Made by a program: the position numbers and the translations under genes. The notes under the pieces were generated by a model. The model was not told where the DNA came from, did no database searches, and worked only from the letters and a program-made list of their open reading frames with translations. Below are positions 26,172 through 35,912 of a DNA stretch of 64,000 bases, in pieces. Each line of letters opens with the position of its first letter. The first letter of the stretch is position 1. Source of the stretch: Cupriavidus necator (GTDB lineage Bacteria > Pseudomonadota > Gammaproteobacteria > Burkholderiales > Burkholderiaceae); contig NZ_SROX01000023.1 in the NCBI RefSeq assembly GCF_013141915.1, positions 1-64,000 on the forward strand. The letters run 5' to 3'.

Positions 26172-27217
26172 CGGTGCAGGCCCTCGAAATGGATGCGCGG
26201 ATCCACCAGCACGTAGCAGACATCGGAGATCAGGCGCGTGACCAGCCCGATCAGCGTGAACAGGTAGAGCGTGCCCAGCACCACCGGATAGTCGCGGCGC
26301 AGCACCGCCTCATACGACAACAGGCCCAGCCCGTCCAGCGAGAACAGCGTCTCGATCAGCAGCGAGCCGGTAAAGAACGCGCCGATGAAGGCCGCCGGGA
26401 AGCCGGTCACCAGCGGGATCAGGGCATTGCGGAACACATGCTTCCACAGCACGCGGCGCTCGCCCAGGCCCTTGGCGCGCGCGGTCAGCACGTACTGCTT
26501 GCGGATTTCCTCGAGGAAGGCGTTCTTGGTCAGCATGGTCACGACCGCGAAGCTGCCCACCACCGACGCCGTGATCGGCAGCACCAGGTGCCACAGGTAG
26601 TCCATCACCTTGCCCATCAGCGACAGCTGCTCCCAGTTGTCCGAGGTCAGCCCGCGCAGCGGGAACCACTGCACGAAGGTGCCGCCGCCGAACAGCACCA
26701 GCAGCAGCACACCCAGCACGAAGCCGGGAATGGCATAGCCCACCAGCACGATGATGCTGGTCACCACATCGAAGCGGCTGCCCGCACGGATCGCCTTGGA
26801 GATGCCGAGCGGCACCGATATCAGGTAGGTCAGGAAAAAGGTCCACAAGCCGAGGCTGACCGATACCGGCAGCTTGGACTTGACCAGCTCCCACACGCTG
26901 CGGTGCTGGAAATAGCTCTGTCCCAGGTCGAACTGCGCAAAGCGCTTGAGCATCAGCAAGTAGCGCTCCAGTGGCGGCTTGTCAAAGCCATAGAGGGCCT
27001 GGATCTCCTTGATCTTGTCGGGGTCGACGCCGCGCCGCCCACGGTATTCGGCGCCGCCACCGCTGGCTTCGCCAGCGCCGCCGCGCCCTTTCAGTTCCAT
27101 CATCATCTGTTCGACCGGGCCGCCCGGTACGAACTGGATCACGACGAAGGTCAGCGTGATGACGCCGACCAGCGTCGGAATCATCAGCAAAATGCGTTTA
27201 AGCAGATAGGCAAGCAT
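26168..27217 (-). CDS. yejB: Peptide ABC transporter permease YejB
   Basis: Second permease, 349 residues, of the DppB/OppB type. It begins MLAYLLKRILLMIPTLVGVI, the usual first helix. It contains FDLGQSYFQHRSVWELV and the coupling loop YVLTARAKGLGERRVLWKHV. Between helices 1 and 2 is a charged Gly-rich insert of about 35 residues that is also seen in YejB relatives. A 51-bp gap separates it from yejA upstream. Confidence 0.93.
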   Translation of the reverse strand: MLAYLLKRILLMIPTLVGVITLTFVVIQFVPGGPVEQMMMELKGRGGAGEASGGGAEYRGRRGVDPDKIKEIQALYGFDKPPLERYLLMLKRFAQFDLGQSYFQHRSVWELVKSKLPVSVSLGLWTFFLTYLISVPLGISKAIRAGSRFDVVTSIIVLVGYAIPGFVLGVLLLVLFGGGTFVQWFPLRGLTSDNWEQLSLMGKVMDYLWHLVLPITASVVGSFAVVTMLTKNAFLEEIRKQYVLTARAKGLGERRVLWKHVFRNALIPLVTGFPAAFIGAFFTGSLLIETLFSLDGLGLLSYEAVLRRDYPVVLGTLYLFTLIGLVTRLISDVCYVLVDPRIHFEGLHR

Positions 27218-27268
27218 GGGGGCCGTCTCTTTCTTTGTCGGCGCTGAACGCGTCAGCGCCCGCGCGCC

Positions 27269-29170
27269 TCAGCGGGCTTGCGCCTGCACGTCGGTGCGCC
27301 ACCAGTGGCTCAGGATCCAGCCTTCGGCGGTGTAGTAGTACGGAAGCCGCTCCGGATAGGCCAGCGTCTTGCGGTAGGCAACCCGGTGCGAAGCGCTGTA
27401 CCAGTTCGGCACGATGTAGTAACCGTGCATCAGCACCCGGTCCAGCGCGCGGCCGGCCGTGACCAGCTCCTGGCGGGTATGGGCGTGCAGCACATTGTCC
27501 ACCAGCTTGTCGACCACCGGCGACTTCAACCCGAACAGGTTATCCGAGCCCGGCGTACCGGCGGCCTCGCTGGAGAAGCGGTCGCGCAGCTCATTGCCCG
27601 GGCTTTGCGAATCGGGGAAGCGGATCGACACCATGTCGAAGTCGAAGTCTTCCAGCCGCTTCTGATACAGCGCGAAATCGGTGGTGCGCTGGTGCACCTG
27701 GATGCCAAGCTTCTCCAGATTGCGCACGTAGGTGGTGATCACCCGGCTCATGGCGCCGCCGTCATCGAGGAACTCGAACACGAGCGGCTCGCCCCTGGCG
27801 TTGCGCAGCGCGCCGTCGGTATAGGTCCAGCCGGCCTGGGCCAGCAGGCGCCGCGCCAGGCGCAGGTTGTCGCGCAGCGAGCGCGGCGCCGCGGTGCTGG
27901 GCTGGACCACGTCGGGGCCGAACACCTCCGGCGGCAGTTGTGCGCGCAGGGGCTCCAGCAGCAGCATTTCGGCAGGGCCGGGGCGGCCATCGAAGGTGGC
28001 GCTGGCGGCCAGCTCGCTGTTCGAGAACCAGCTGTCCAGCCGCTTGTAGGCGCCGTAGAACAACTGCCGGTTCAGCCATTCGAAATCCAGCGCGAGGATC
28101 AGCGCCTGGCGTACGCGCACGTCCTGGAACACCGGCTTGCGCAGGTTCATCACATAGCCCTGCATGCCGGCGCCGTTGCGGTGCGGGAACTCGGTCTTGA
28201 GCAGTTCGCCGTTGCGGAAACGCGTGCCCTGGTAGCTCTTGGCCCAGTTCTTGGCCTTGTACTCGACGATGGCGTCGAACTCGCCCGCCTTGAAGGCCTC
28301 CAGCCGCGCGGTCTCGTCCTTGTACAGCCGGTACACCACGCGCGCGAAATTAAAGGTGCCACGCCGCACCGCAAGGCCCTTGCCCCAGTATTTCGGGTCG
28401 CGCTGGAAGATAATGCCGCGGCCGGCATCGAAGCGCTCGATCAGGTAAGGGCCGCTCGCCACCGGCGGCTCGAAGGTCAGCTTCTCGAACGGAACCTTGG
28501 CTGTCCATTTGCGCGAGAACACCGGCAGCGAGCCGACGATCAGCGGCAGTTCGCGGTTGCGCTGCTTGAAATCGAAACGCACCGTGCGCTCGCCGGTCAC
28601 GACTACCGCCTTCACGTCGGTGCACATGCTGCGATAACCCGGGCTCGAAGCCTTGCTCATCAGCATGTCGTAGGAATACTTGACGTCCGAGGCCAGCACC
28701 GGATCGCCATTGGAAAAGCGCGCTTGCGGGCGGATCGTGAACGTGACCGACATCTCGTCCGGCGCCACCGTGACGTCGTCGGCAAGCAGGCCATAGGCAC
28801 TGGCGCTTTCGTCGGCGCTGGCGATCAGCAGCGACTCGAACATCAGCGCATTCAGCCCCGGGGCGGCGGTGCCCTTCAGGGTGAACGGATTGAACTTGTC
28901 GAAACTGGTGCGCCGGTCCGGATTGGCGAGCGTCAGCGTGCCGCCGACTGGCGCATTAGGATTGGCGTAGCCGAAGTGCGAAAAATCAGCCTGGTACTTG
29001 AGGTCACCATGCAGTGCAAAACCATGCGCCGCCCATGCCGGATCGGAAAAGAGCGAGACCGCCGCCGCCAGCGTCAGCGCCAGCTTCATTGCCGCCCAAC
29101 TACGCAGTACTGCATCCCGCCGGAAGCACTGCCATGCCGCCTGAAGCGGCCAACGTGCTTGAATAGGCAT
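27269..29170 (-). CDS. yejA: Peptide ABC transporter substrate-binding protein YejA
   Basis: Periplasmic binding protein of the oligopeptide family, 633 residues. The start at 29170 has GGAGGA about 9 nt upstream and gives a long, positively charged n-region before the signal peptide core (MKLALTLAAAVSLFSDPAWA). An internal Met at residue 28 would give a conventional signal peptide, so the true start is open. The mature part has the family features FALHGDLKYQADFSHFGYANP and the lobe with FSNGDPVLASDVKYSYDML. It is the first gene of the yej operon. Confidence 0.9.
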   Translation of the reverse strand: MPIQARWPLQAAWQCFRRDAVLRSWAAMKLALTLAAAVSLFSDPAWAAHGFALHGDLKYQADFSHFGYANPNAPVGGTLTLANPDRRTSFDKFNPFTLKGTAAPGLNALMFESLLIASADESASAYGLLADDVTVAPDEMSVTFTIRPQARFSNGDPVLASDVKYSYDMLMSKASSPGYRSMCTDVKAVVVTGERTVRFDFKQRNRELPLIVGSLPVFSRKWTAKVPFEKLTFEPPVASGPYLIERFDAGRGIIFQRDPKYWGKGLAVRRGTFNFARVVYRLYKDETARLEAFKAGEFDAIVEYKAKNWAKSYQGTRFRNGELLKTEFPHRNGAGMQGYVMNLRKPVFQDVRVRQALILALDFEWLNRQLFYGAYKRLDSWFSNSELAASATFDGRPGPAEMLLLEPLRAQLPPEVFGPDVVQPSTAAPRSLRDNLRLARRLLAQAGWTYTDGALRNARGEPLVFEFLDDGGAMSRVITTYVRNLEKLGIQVHQRTTDFALYQKRLEDFDFDMVSIRFPDSQSPGNELRDRFSSEAAGTPGSDNLFGLKSPVVDKLVDNVLHAHTRQELVTAGRALDRVLMHGYYIVPNWYSASHRVAYRKTLAYPERLPYYYTAEGWILSHWWRTDVQAQAR

Positions 29171-29380
29171 CCTGTTGGATTCCTCCACTGTCACCTGTGG
29201 GGGCCCGGCGTTCTGCGGCCGGGCCAAGTATGAGACAATTTTACATGCGTCCGGGGTGGCCCCAGCCATCCGGACATTCCCTCTGCGCGGCGCAATAAAA
29301 GGGCCGCAAGATAGCCCGGCACCCGCACCGCCGCATGGCGGACGCACGAAACGTGCCTGATACACCACCTTGGAGAATTT

Positions 29381-30169
29381 ATGGGATTTCTGGCAGGTAA
29401 GCGGATCCTGATCACCGGCTTGCTTTCGAACCGCTCGATCGCCTACGGCATTGCCTCGGCGTGCAAGCGCGAAGGCGCCGAACTGGCCTTCACCTACGTC
29501 GGCGAACGGTTCAAGGACCGGATCAGCGACTTTGCCAAGGAATTCGGCAGCGACCTGATATTCGAATGCGACGTCGGCAGCGACGAGCAGATCGCCGCTA
29601 CCTTCGCTGCGCTGGGCCAGCGCTGGGAAAAGTTTGATGGCCTGGTGCACTCGATCGGCTTCGCGCCGCGTGAAGCGATTGCCGGCGACTTCCTCGATGG
29701 CCTGTCGCGCGAGGGCTTCCGCATCGCCCACGACATCTCCGCCTACAGCTTCCCGGCACTGGCCAAGGCCGCCCTGCCGCTGCTGTCCGACAAGGCCTCG
29801 CTGCTGACGCTGACCTACCTGGGCGCCGAGCGCGTGGTCCCCAACTACAACACCATGGGCCTGGCCAAGGCCTCGCTCGAGGCCAGCGTGCGCTACCTGG
29901 CCTCTTCGGTCGGCCCGCGCGGCATTCGCGCCAACGGCATCTCGGCCGGCCCCATCAAGACCCTGGCCGCTTCGGGCATCAAGGGTTTTGGCAAGCTGCT
30001 CGGCCATTTCGAGCAAGCCGCGCCGCTGCGCCGCAATGTCACCATCGAAGAGGTCGGCAACGTGGCTGCCTTCCTGCTGTCGGACCTGGCCAGCGGCGTG
30101 ACGGGTGAGATCACCTATGTTGACGGCGGCTTCAACGTGGTCGGCGCCAGCGTCGCGGACGCGGAGTAA
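29381..30169 (+). CDS. fabI: Enoyl-[acyl-carrier-protein] reductase (NADH), FabI
   Basis: FabI carries out the last reduction of each fatty acid elongation cycle and is the target of triclosan. The 262-residue product has the N-terminal nucleotide-binding segment [17 protein letters not shown], the substrate loop [14 protein letters not shown] and the Tyr-6-Lys catalytic pair (YNTMGLAK preceded by the first tyrosine in TYLGAER). [20 protein letters not shown] is also typical. It is divergent from yejA and ends with a strong terminator shared with the next gene. Confidence 0.97.
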   Translation: MGFLAGKRILITGLLSNRSIAYGIASACKREGAELAFTYVGERFKDRISDFAKEFGSDLIFECDVGSDEQIAATFAALGQRWEKFDGLVHSIGFAPREAIAGDFLDGLSREGFRIAHDISAYSFPALAKAALPLLSDKASLLTLTYLGAERVVPNYNTMGLAKASLEASVRYLASSVGPRGIRANGISAGPIKTLAASGIKGFGKLLGHFEQAAPLRRNVTIEEVGNVAAFLLSDLASGVTGEITYVDGGFNVVGASVADAE

Positions 30170-30196
30170 ATCCGGCACCGGCGACAGCCGCAACAC

Positions 30197-30231
30197 AAAA
30201 AGGGGGTGCCGACATGGCACCCCCTTTTTGC
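30197..30231. terminator. Bidirectional terminator between fabI and the MFS gene
   Basis: The stem AAGGGGGTGCC/GGCACCCCCTT with flanking A-run and T-run lies between two convergent genes. Confidence 0.92.
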
Positions 30232-30265
30232 TTCGGCGCCCCGATGAACGGTGCGCACGCGGAAA

Positions 30266-31510
30266 CTATGCCGTGGCGGGGACGCGCCGCCGGTCCATGC
30301 CCAGCATCGACCAGGCATAGATCACCAGCCCGCCGAGCGCCAGCAGCAGGCCGACCCAGCCGATCGATTCCCAGCCGTAGCCGGCCGCGATGGTGAGCCC
30401 GCCCAGCCACGCGCCCAGCGCATTGGCCAGGTTGAAGGCCGAATGGTTGAGCGCTGCCGCCAGCGTCTGGGCATCGCCCGCTACGTCCATCAGCCGGATC
30501 TGCAGTGCCGGGCCCAGCGCCACGGCGGTGCCCACCAGCAGCACGTTGAAGGCCGCCAGCCAGGCATGCGGCGCGGTAAAGGTAAACGCGCCCAGCACCA
30601 GCGCGGTCCAGACCAGCACGCCCCCTACCGTGGGCATCAATGCCTTGTCGGCCAGCCTGGCACCGGCCAGGTTGCCCGCCACCATGCCGATGCCGAATAG
30701 TGCCAGCACCACCGGGATGCCCGCCGCCGGCATATGCGCCAGCTCCAGCATGGTGGGCTTGATATAGCTGAACACCGAGAACATGCCGCCAAACCCGATC
30801 GCGCCGATACCCAGCGTCAGCCATACCTGCTTGCGCTTCAGTGCCGACAGTTCGCGCAGCGGGCTGGCACGCCGGTCAGCCGGCACGAACGGCGCCCAGC
30901 GCCATACCAGCAGCGCCGTCAGTGCACCGAGCGCACCCACGATCACGAAGGCCGAACGCCAGCCCAGCCACGTGCCGACCGATGCGGCAATGGGCACGCC
31001 GACCAGCGTGGCGGTGGTCAGGCCCAGCATCACCAGCCCCACCGCCTGCGCGCGCCGCTCGCGCGGGACCAGGCTGGCGGCCACCAGCGCCGCCACGCCG
31101 AAATAAGTGCCATGCGGAAAACCCGTGAGCAGGCGCGCCACCAACATCGACAGGTACGACGGCGCCAGCGCGCTGGCGATATTGCCGGCGGCAAACACCG
31201 CCATCAATGCGATCAGCAGGTTGCGCCGCGGCCAGCGGGCGCCCAGTACCGCCAGCAGCGGCGCGCCGACGACCACGCCGAGCGCATAGGCGCTGATCAG
31301 GTGGCCAGCTTGCGGGATCGAGATGCCGAGGTTGGTCGCGGCATCGGGCAACAAGCCCATGATGACGAACTCGCCGGTGCCGATGCCGAAGCTGCCGACG
31401 CCGAGCGCCAGCAGCGAGAGCCGGCCGGATTGATGGGGATCGCGGGAAGACGGGGAAGCAGCGGCGCCGCGGTCAGGATCCGCGGCGGATGGTGCATGTG
31501 GGGCGGCCAT
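30266..31510 (-). CDS. MFS transporter, drug:H+ antiporter-1 type
   Basis: Inner-membrane protein of 414 residues with twelve predicted helices. It shows DHA1-type features: GTGEFVIMGLLPDAATNLGIS in helix 1 and the following loop (as in AraJ/PbuE/YdhP proteins), and GARWPRRNLLIALMAVF for the conserved loop 2-3 motif. The likely role is export of small molecules such as nucleosides, sugars or drugs; the substrate is not readable. The start at 31510 is chosen because it gives a normal cytoplasmic N-terminus, although no good ribosome-binding site is visible. It lies 190 bp downstream of the channel gene on the same strand. Confidence 0.88.
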   Translation of the reverse strand: MAAPHAPSAADPDRGAAASPSSRDPHQSGRLSLLALGVGSFGIGTGEFVIMGLLPDAATNLGISIPQAGHLISAYALGVVVGAPLLAVLGARWPRRNLLIALMAVFAAGNIASALAPSYLSMLVARLLTGFPHGTYFGVAALVAASLVPRERRAQAVGLVMLGLTTATLVGVPIAASVGTWLGWRSAFVIVGALGALTALLVWRWAPFVPADRRASPLRELSALKRKQVWLTLGIGAIGFGGMFSVFSYIKPTMLELAHMPAAGIPVVLALFGIGMVAGNLAGARLADKALMPTVGGVLVWTALVLGAFTFTAPHAWLAAFNVLLVGTAVALGPALQIRLMDVAGDAQTLAAALNHSAFNLANALGAWLGGLTIAAGYGWESIGWVGLLLALGGLVIYAWSMLGMDRRRVPATA

Positions 31511-31700
31511 GTACAGGATTGCAGGATGTTCAACGAAATGCCGCCCGCTGACGGGCGAGGTAATGTCCTCGCCTCTGGTCGATCCAGCGTGCTCCTGTGC
31601 GGCGCGCAGGCCGTATTGTGCGGCAAAAACGCCAACCGTGCCGGCGCCGACGCGGCACCGCCGCAGGGCCCAACCCACCCGTACCCGATGGCCACTTCCG

Positions 31701-32153
31701 CTATGGCTCTGCGTCCGGCCCCAGCGCGGCCAGATTGTGCTTGATCACGTCCAGCACCGCCGCGGTCGTCACTGAACTGGAGACGCCGAACATCAGGATG
31801 CCGTTGGCCGCCTCCATCGGCCCCAGCAGGCGCCACGTCGGAGACATGACGATATCCCCATAGCCCAGCGTGGCAAAGTTGACGCCTGAGTGATACAGCG
31901 CAGTAGCGAAATCGGGGAACTCACCCAGCAGCATGAACAGGACGGCCCAGATCGCCATCTGGACAAAGTTGCCGAACAGGATCAGCACCATCACCACCGA
32001 CAGCAGCAAGACCTCCTGGCCCAGCTCCGCGCGGCCCTGCCACGCATGCTTGAAGCGCACGTAGTAGCGCAGGCAGACCGCCACAAAGACCGCCTGCAAC
32101 ATCAGGCAGACCAGCATCACGGGAAGGCCGACGGCCAGGTTGTGCAGCATCAT
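31701..32153 (-). CDS. Small K+-channel-like protein (ion channel 2 family pore)
   Basis: A 150-residue membrane protein. Hydrophobic segments are at about 6-30, 47-77 and 112-136. Between the second and third lies a pore helix (FATALYHSGVNFA) and the selectivity filter TLGYGD (95-100), nearly identical to the TVGYGD of potassium channels. There is no voltage sensor and no cytoplasmic RCK domain. The ATG lies 8 nt after the DUF2955 stop, which points to translation from the same message. I infer a cation channel; its gating and its role beside an efflux system are unknown. A next-codon ATG at 32150 is an equal alternative start. Confidence 0.72.
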   Translation of the reverse strand: MMLHNLAVGLPVMLVCLMLQAVFVAVCLRYYVRFKHAWQGRAELGQEVLLLSVVMVLILFGNFVQMAIWAVLFMLLGEFPDFATALYHSGVNFATLGYGDIVMSPTWRLLGPMEAANGILMFGVSSSVTTAAVLDVIKHNLAALGPDAEP

Positions 32154-32161
32154 CGCCAGGT

Positions 32162-33211
32162 TCAGCCAGACAGTTGCCGGGCCCCGCGGGGCTGTTCGAG
32201 CCATTCGACCATCAGCCAGGCATACAGCGTGACGCCGACGAACAAGGCCATGCGCACGGCGAAGGCGGTATAGACGTCCTTGCCGGCGGCGCTGTCCTGC
32301 ACCGACTGGCCCAGCAGGATGATCAGCGTCACGAGGGTATTGAGCCAGAAGCCGGGCGGGTACGACGACGGGCTGAGGCCATACAGCTTGCGCGCTACCA
32401 GCAAGCCGAACAGCAGCATCCACAGGAAGTACATCCACAAATGCACAAACAGGCTGAGCGCGGCCCAGAACAGAATGGCCAGGACACCGCCAGACAGCGT
32501 CGACCCAAGCAGTTCGCGCCCCGCGCCGCGTGCCGAGGTGGTGCAGCTTTGCCGGCCCAGCACGGCCGCTTTCATGATGATCGGCAGGTACGCCGCCGGA
32601 TCGTTCAGCGCCAGCAGGAAAGCCGGCATGACCACCAGCGCGGCGCGCAGCGCGATCCGGGCGGCCTGGCCTTCCGGCAGGGCCGCTGGCGCAGGCGGGG
32701 CGCCGGCGCCAGCAGGTTCCGGAAACAGCCAGTGTCCAAGCCCGAGCGCCATCACCGCGACGAGCAAACCCTTGACCAGCGCTTCGATGACGGTGACCGC
32801 CAGGCCGAAATCAAAGGTGCCCGCCGCCGAGATCAGGGTCAGCCCCACCACCAGGAAGGTCGACACCAGGCTGTTGCCGCCACGCATGCCATAGCGAAAC
32901 GCCAGGAACAGGCACAGGCCGACCATCAGCACGCCACTGGCGGGGTAATAGCGCAGGACCGGGATCAGCAGCAGGCCGGTGCCCGTGGTCAGCATCACGG
33001 CCAGCGCCAGGCCCAGCGCGGCCGCGGGCGACATCGGGAGATTCACGCTGGTCAGCAGGAACACCCCGAGCACCGGCGCCACCATGGGAACCGGCAGGCC
33101 CAGGCCAAAGCTGGCCGCCAGGCACAGCGCGGTCCCGCTGGCCAGGCGCAGCGAGCGCCGGGCGCGTGGATCGGGCGCGGGCAACGGCAGCGCGGGCCGG
33201 TCAGTAGACAT
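32162..33211 (-). CDS. DUF2955 inner-membrane protein (FUSC-like efflux partner)
   Basis: The 349-residue product has about ten hydrophobic segments in two halves, each starting with a charged cytoplasmic stretch (ARRSLRLASGTALCLAASFG and AARIALRAALVVMPAFLLA). This pattern and sequence fit the DUF2955 family, related to aromatic-acid exporter proteins (AaeB/FUSC). These work with a periplasmic HlyD-type adaptor encoded next to them, and that is the case here. Its ATG lies within the last codons of the HlyD gene (11-nt overlap). The transported compound is unknown. Confidence 0.78.
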   Translation of the reverse strand: MSTDRPALPLPAPDPRARRSLRLASGTALCLAASFGLGLPVPMVAPVLGVFLLTSVNLPMSPAAALGLALAVMLTTGTGLLLIPVLRYYPASGVLMVGLCLFLAFRYGMRGGNSLVSTFLVVGLTLISAAGTFDFGLAVTVIEALVKGLLVAVMALGLGHWLFPEPAGAGAPPAPAALPEGQAARIALRAALVVMPAFLLALNDPAAYLPIIMKAAVLGRQSCTTSARGAGRELLGSTLSGGVLAILFWAALSLFVHLWMYFLWMLLFGLLVARKLYGLSPSSYPPGFWLNTLVTLIILLGQSVQDSAAGKDVYTAFAVRMALFVGVTLYAWLMVEWLEQPRGARQLSG

Positions 33212-34346
33212 AGGAAAGCCAGCTCATCAGATACAGGAACAAGCGGCCAAGCGGATTGAGCGGATTGCCCTCGGTGGGAAACGCCATGACCTCGGCCTGC
33301 CCGCCCACGCGAATGCCGCGCAGCGCGGCAACTTCGTCTCGGTCAATGTCGACAATGACCGGGAAGCGTTGCGCCGGACGCAGCCAGTCACGGCTGTTCT
33401 GCACCGTCGGCAGGGTGCCTGGCGGCGTGCCCGGCCCTACGTTGACGCCGTAGCCGACGCTGCGCACGCGGCCTTTGAAGACCCTGCCGGGCAAGGCATC
33501 CAGCACCACGGCAACCGGCGTGCCAGGCTCGACGCGACCCAGGTTGTTCTCGGTCATTTCTGCGTTGACCCACACATCGTGGATGGCGATCAGCGTCATG
33601 ACCGGATTGCCGGCAGCGGCAAACTGGCCGACGTCGGTGCGCAAATCGGTGACCAGCCCGGCGGCGCGCGCCCGCACCTGCGTATTGGCCAGGTCCAGTT
33701 CGGCTTTCTCCAGGGCCGTGGCGGCGCTGCGCAGCTTGGCGTTGTCGTCCTCGCTGCCGCCCTGCTGCTCGCGCGCCCGCTGGACCTCGGCCCGGGCGGC
33801 GGCGACCTGGCTGACGGCCTGCTCGAAGGTGGCCCGTGCCACCTCCAGTCGTCGCAGCGAAATGGTGCCCGGGTCTTCCTGGTACAACCGTTCGAGGCGC
33901 TCGCTATCCTGCCGCGCCTTGACTTCGTTGGCACGGGCCGCGCGCAGCGATGCCTGCGCCGATTCGATGCCCGCGGTGCCGGCGCCAATCTGCCGGCGCG
34001 TCGATTCCAGGTCAGCGCGGGCGCGGTCTACGGCAATCCTGTAGTGCTGCGGATCCACCTCGAACAGCACCGTGCCTGCCGCGACGTCCTGGTTGTTGCG
34101 CACCTGCACCTTGATCACGCGCCCCGACACTTCCGCGGCAACCGGCACCACGAAGGCCTGCACCCGCGCCTGTTGCGTGTAGGGGGTCAGGCGGTCGGCC
34201 AGCAGATACCAGGCGAGGCTGATCATGATCAGCAGCAGGACCCAGCGCACGCCCTTTCCTGACGCGTCGGCAGCCGGCGGCGGTGCGCCGGGCGCAGGAG
34301 CCGGCGGAACCGGGGGCGCTGCGGGAGGTTGGGGGGTTTCGCTCAT
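33201..34346 (-). CDS. HlyD/EmrA family periplasmic adaptor protein
   Basis: The 381-residue product has a Pro-rich cytoplasmic N-terminus, one membrane helix at about 33-51 and then the adaptor fold. A first lipoyl half with AEVSGRVIKVQVRNNQDVAAGTVLFEVD is followed by a long coiled coil (about 105-215, rich in Ala, Arg, Glu and Gln). The second lipoyl half contains VRARAAGLVTDLRTDVGQF, and a beta-barrel domain follows. It would bridge the DUF2955 pump and the outer-membrane factor encoded on either side. It starts 10 nt after the outer-membrane gene stop. Confidence 0.88.
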   Translation of the reverse strand: MSETPQPPAAPPVPPAPAPGAPPPAADASGKGVRWVLLLIMISLAWYLLADRLTPYTQQARVQAFVVPVAAEVSGRVIKVQVRNNQDVAAGTVLFEVDPQHYRIAVDRARADLESTRRQIGAGTAGIESAQASLRAARANEVKARQDSERLERLYQEDPGTISLRRLEVARATFEQAVSQVAAARAEVQRAREQQGGSEDDNAKLRSAATALEKAELDLANTQVRARAAGLVTDLRTDVGQFAAAGNPVMTLIAIHDVWVNAEMTENNLGRVEPGTPVAVVLDALPGRVFKGRVRSVGYGVNVGPGTPPGTLPTVQNSRDWLRPAQRFPVIVDIDRDEVAALRGIRVGGQAEVMAFPTEGNPLNPLGRLFLYLMSWLSYVY

Positions 34347-34356
34347 CGACGCTCGC

Positions 34357-35898
34357 TCAGGGATTACCGTTGACTGATAGCGGAACCGGCGCCGGCGCTG
34401 GCTCATCCAGCAGGGTCCCCCAGTCGGTGCGTTGCTGCATCTGCTGGCGGGTGGCGGGGTCCAGCAGCGGCAGCTCGCTGGACCAGCCGCCCCCGAGCGC
34501 CTTGTAGACGGCGATCAGATCGCTGACCGCATTGCTGCGGTTGACCACGTAGGCGTCCTGCTGGGTCGCCAGCGCGCGCTGGGCATCGAGCACGCGTTGG
34601 AAGTCGGAGTAGCCCTCACGGTAAAGCGCGTTGGCCAGCGTCAGCGAACGCCGCGCGGCCAGCGCGCTGTCGCGCAGGATCTGCTCGCGCTCCAGCGCCT
34701 TGATCAGCGCACTGGCGGCATCGTCGGCTTCGCGCGCCGCCTGCCGTACGGCATCCTGGTAGGCGATGATCAGTTGTTGCAGGCGGGCGTCCTGCACGCG
34801 CACGGTGTTCCGGATGCGGCCATAGTCGAACACGTTCCAGCGCAGGCTGGGGCCGCCGACCAGCGCCAGGCTGTTGGGCGTGCCCGCCAGCGTGCTGGCG
34901 GACCAGACAATGCTGCCCAGCAGCGTCAGCGACGGATACAGATCGGCCTCGGCCACGCCGACCAGCGCCGATTGCGCGGCGATCTGCAGCTCGGCGGCGC
35001 GGATATCCGGACGGCGCAGCAGCAGGCTGGCGGGCACGTCCTGCAGCACGGCGCGATCGACCAGCGGAATCACGCCTTCCTGGCCGGTCAGTTCCGGCAA
35101 CTCCGGCAATGGACCCGGCGGGCGGCCGACCAGCACCGCCAGGGCATTGCGGGTGCGCGTGATCTGGCTTTCGAATTCCGGGATGGTGCTGAGGGTGCCC
35201 AGGTACTGGGTCTTCGCTTGCTGCAGGTCGAGTTCGTCGGTTTCGCCGCTCTTGAACAGGCGCTCGGTGATTTCAAAGCTGCGGCGCTGCAGCGCCGCGT
35301 TATCGCGGGCGATGCGCAGGCGCGCCTCGGCCGTGCGCAACGCAAAGTAGGTTTCCGCCACCTGGGCGCGCAGCAACACCAGGACATCGTCGCGGTTGGC
35401 GCGGGCGGCAAAGTAGGCGGCATCGGCAGATTCGATGGCGCGGCTGAAGCGCCCCCAGAAATCCACCTCCCAGCCGATGTCGAAGCCCGCACTGTATTGC
35501 CAGAAGCGGCTGTTCTGCGGATTGCGGCCGCCAGCCTGCCGGCGCTCCGTGTACAGGACATCGGCGCTGGCCTGCTGCAGTTGCGGGAAACGTCCGCTCC
35601 GGGCAATGCCCAGCTGGGCGCGCGCTTCCATCACGCGCAGGCCGGCTAGCTGCAGGCTGGCATTGTGCGCGTCGGCTTCGGCGATCAGGCGTTCGAGCAC
35701 CGGGTCGCCGAAGACCTGCCACCACGCGAGCATATCGGGCAGCGCCTGCTGCACGGTTGCCTGCTCAAGCGCCGGACTGCGCCACTGCTGGGTCCAGGGC
35801 TCCTGCTGCGGCTGGAAGTCAGGCCCCAGGCGCGCGCAGCCCCCAACGCAACAGGCGCCGGCAAGCAATGCGCGCAAGGGAGGTTTCCAGCGCGGCAT
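34357..35898 (-). CDS. Outer-membrane efflux lipoprotein, NodT/OprM family
   Basis: The 513-residue product is a TolC-like exit duct. Its signal ends in a lipobox VGGC (Cys21), so it should be acylated. The mature chain starts ARLGPDFQPQ. Two OEP repeats are seen, the first with SLQLAGLRVMEARAQLGIARSG and the second with LLLRRPDIRAAELQIAAQSALVGVAEADLYPSL, the hallmark RRPDI segment of the NodT subfamily. It starts 14 nt after the stop of the AI-2E-family gene and completes a tripartite exporter. Confidence 0.92.
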   Translation of the reverse strand: MPRWKPPLRALLAGACCVGGCARLGPDFQPQQEPWTQQWRSPALEQATVQQALPDMLAWWQVFGDPVLERLIAEADAHNASLQLAGLRVMEARAQLGIARSGRFPQLQQASADVLYTERRQAGGRNPQNSRFWQYSAGFDIGWEVDFWGRFSRAIESADAAYFAARANRDDVLVLLRAQVAETYFALRTAEARLRIARDNAALQRRSFEITERLFKSGETDELDLQQAKTQYLGTLSTIPEFESQITRTRNALAVLVGRPPGPLPELPELTGQEGVIPLVDRAVLQDVPASLLLRRPDIRAAELQIAAQSALVGVAEADLYPSLTLLGSIVWSASTLAGTPNSLALVGGPSLRWNVFDYGRIRNTVRVQDARLQQLIIAYQDAVRQAAREADDAASALIKALEREQILRDSALAARRSLTLANALYREGYSDFQRVLDAQRALATQQDAYVVNRSNAVSDLIAVYKALGGGWSSELPLLDPATRQQMQQRTDWGTLLDEPAPAPVPLSVNGNP

Positions 35899-35912
35899 GG
35901 GGGCGCGGGTGT

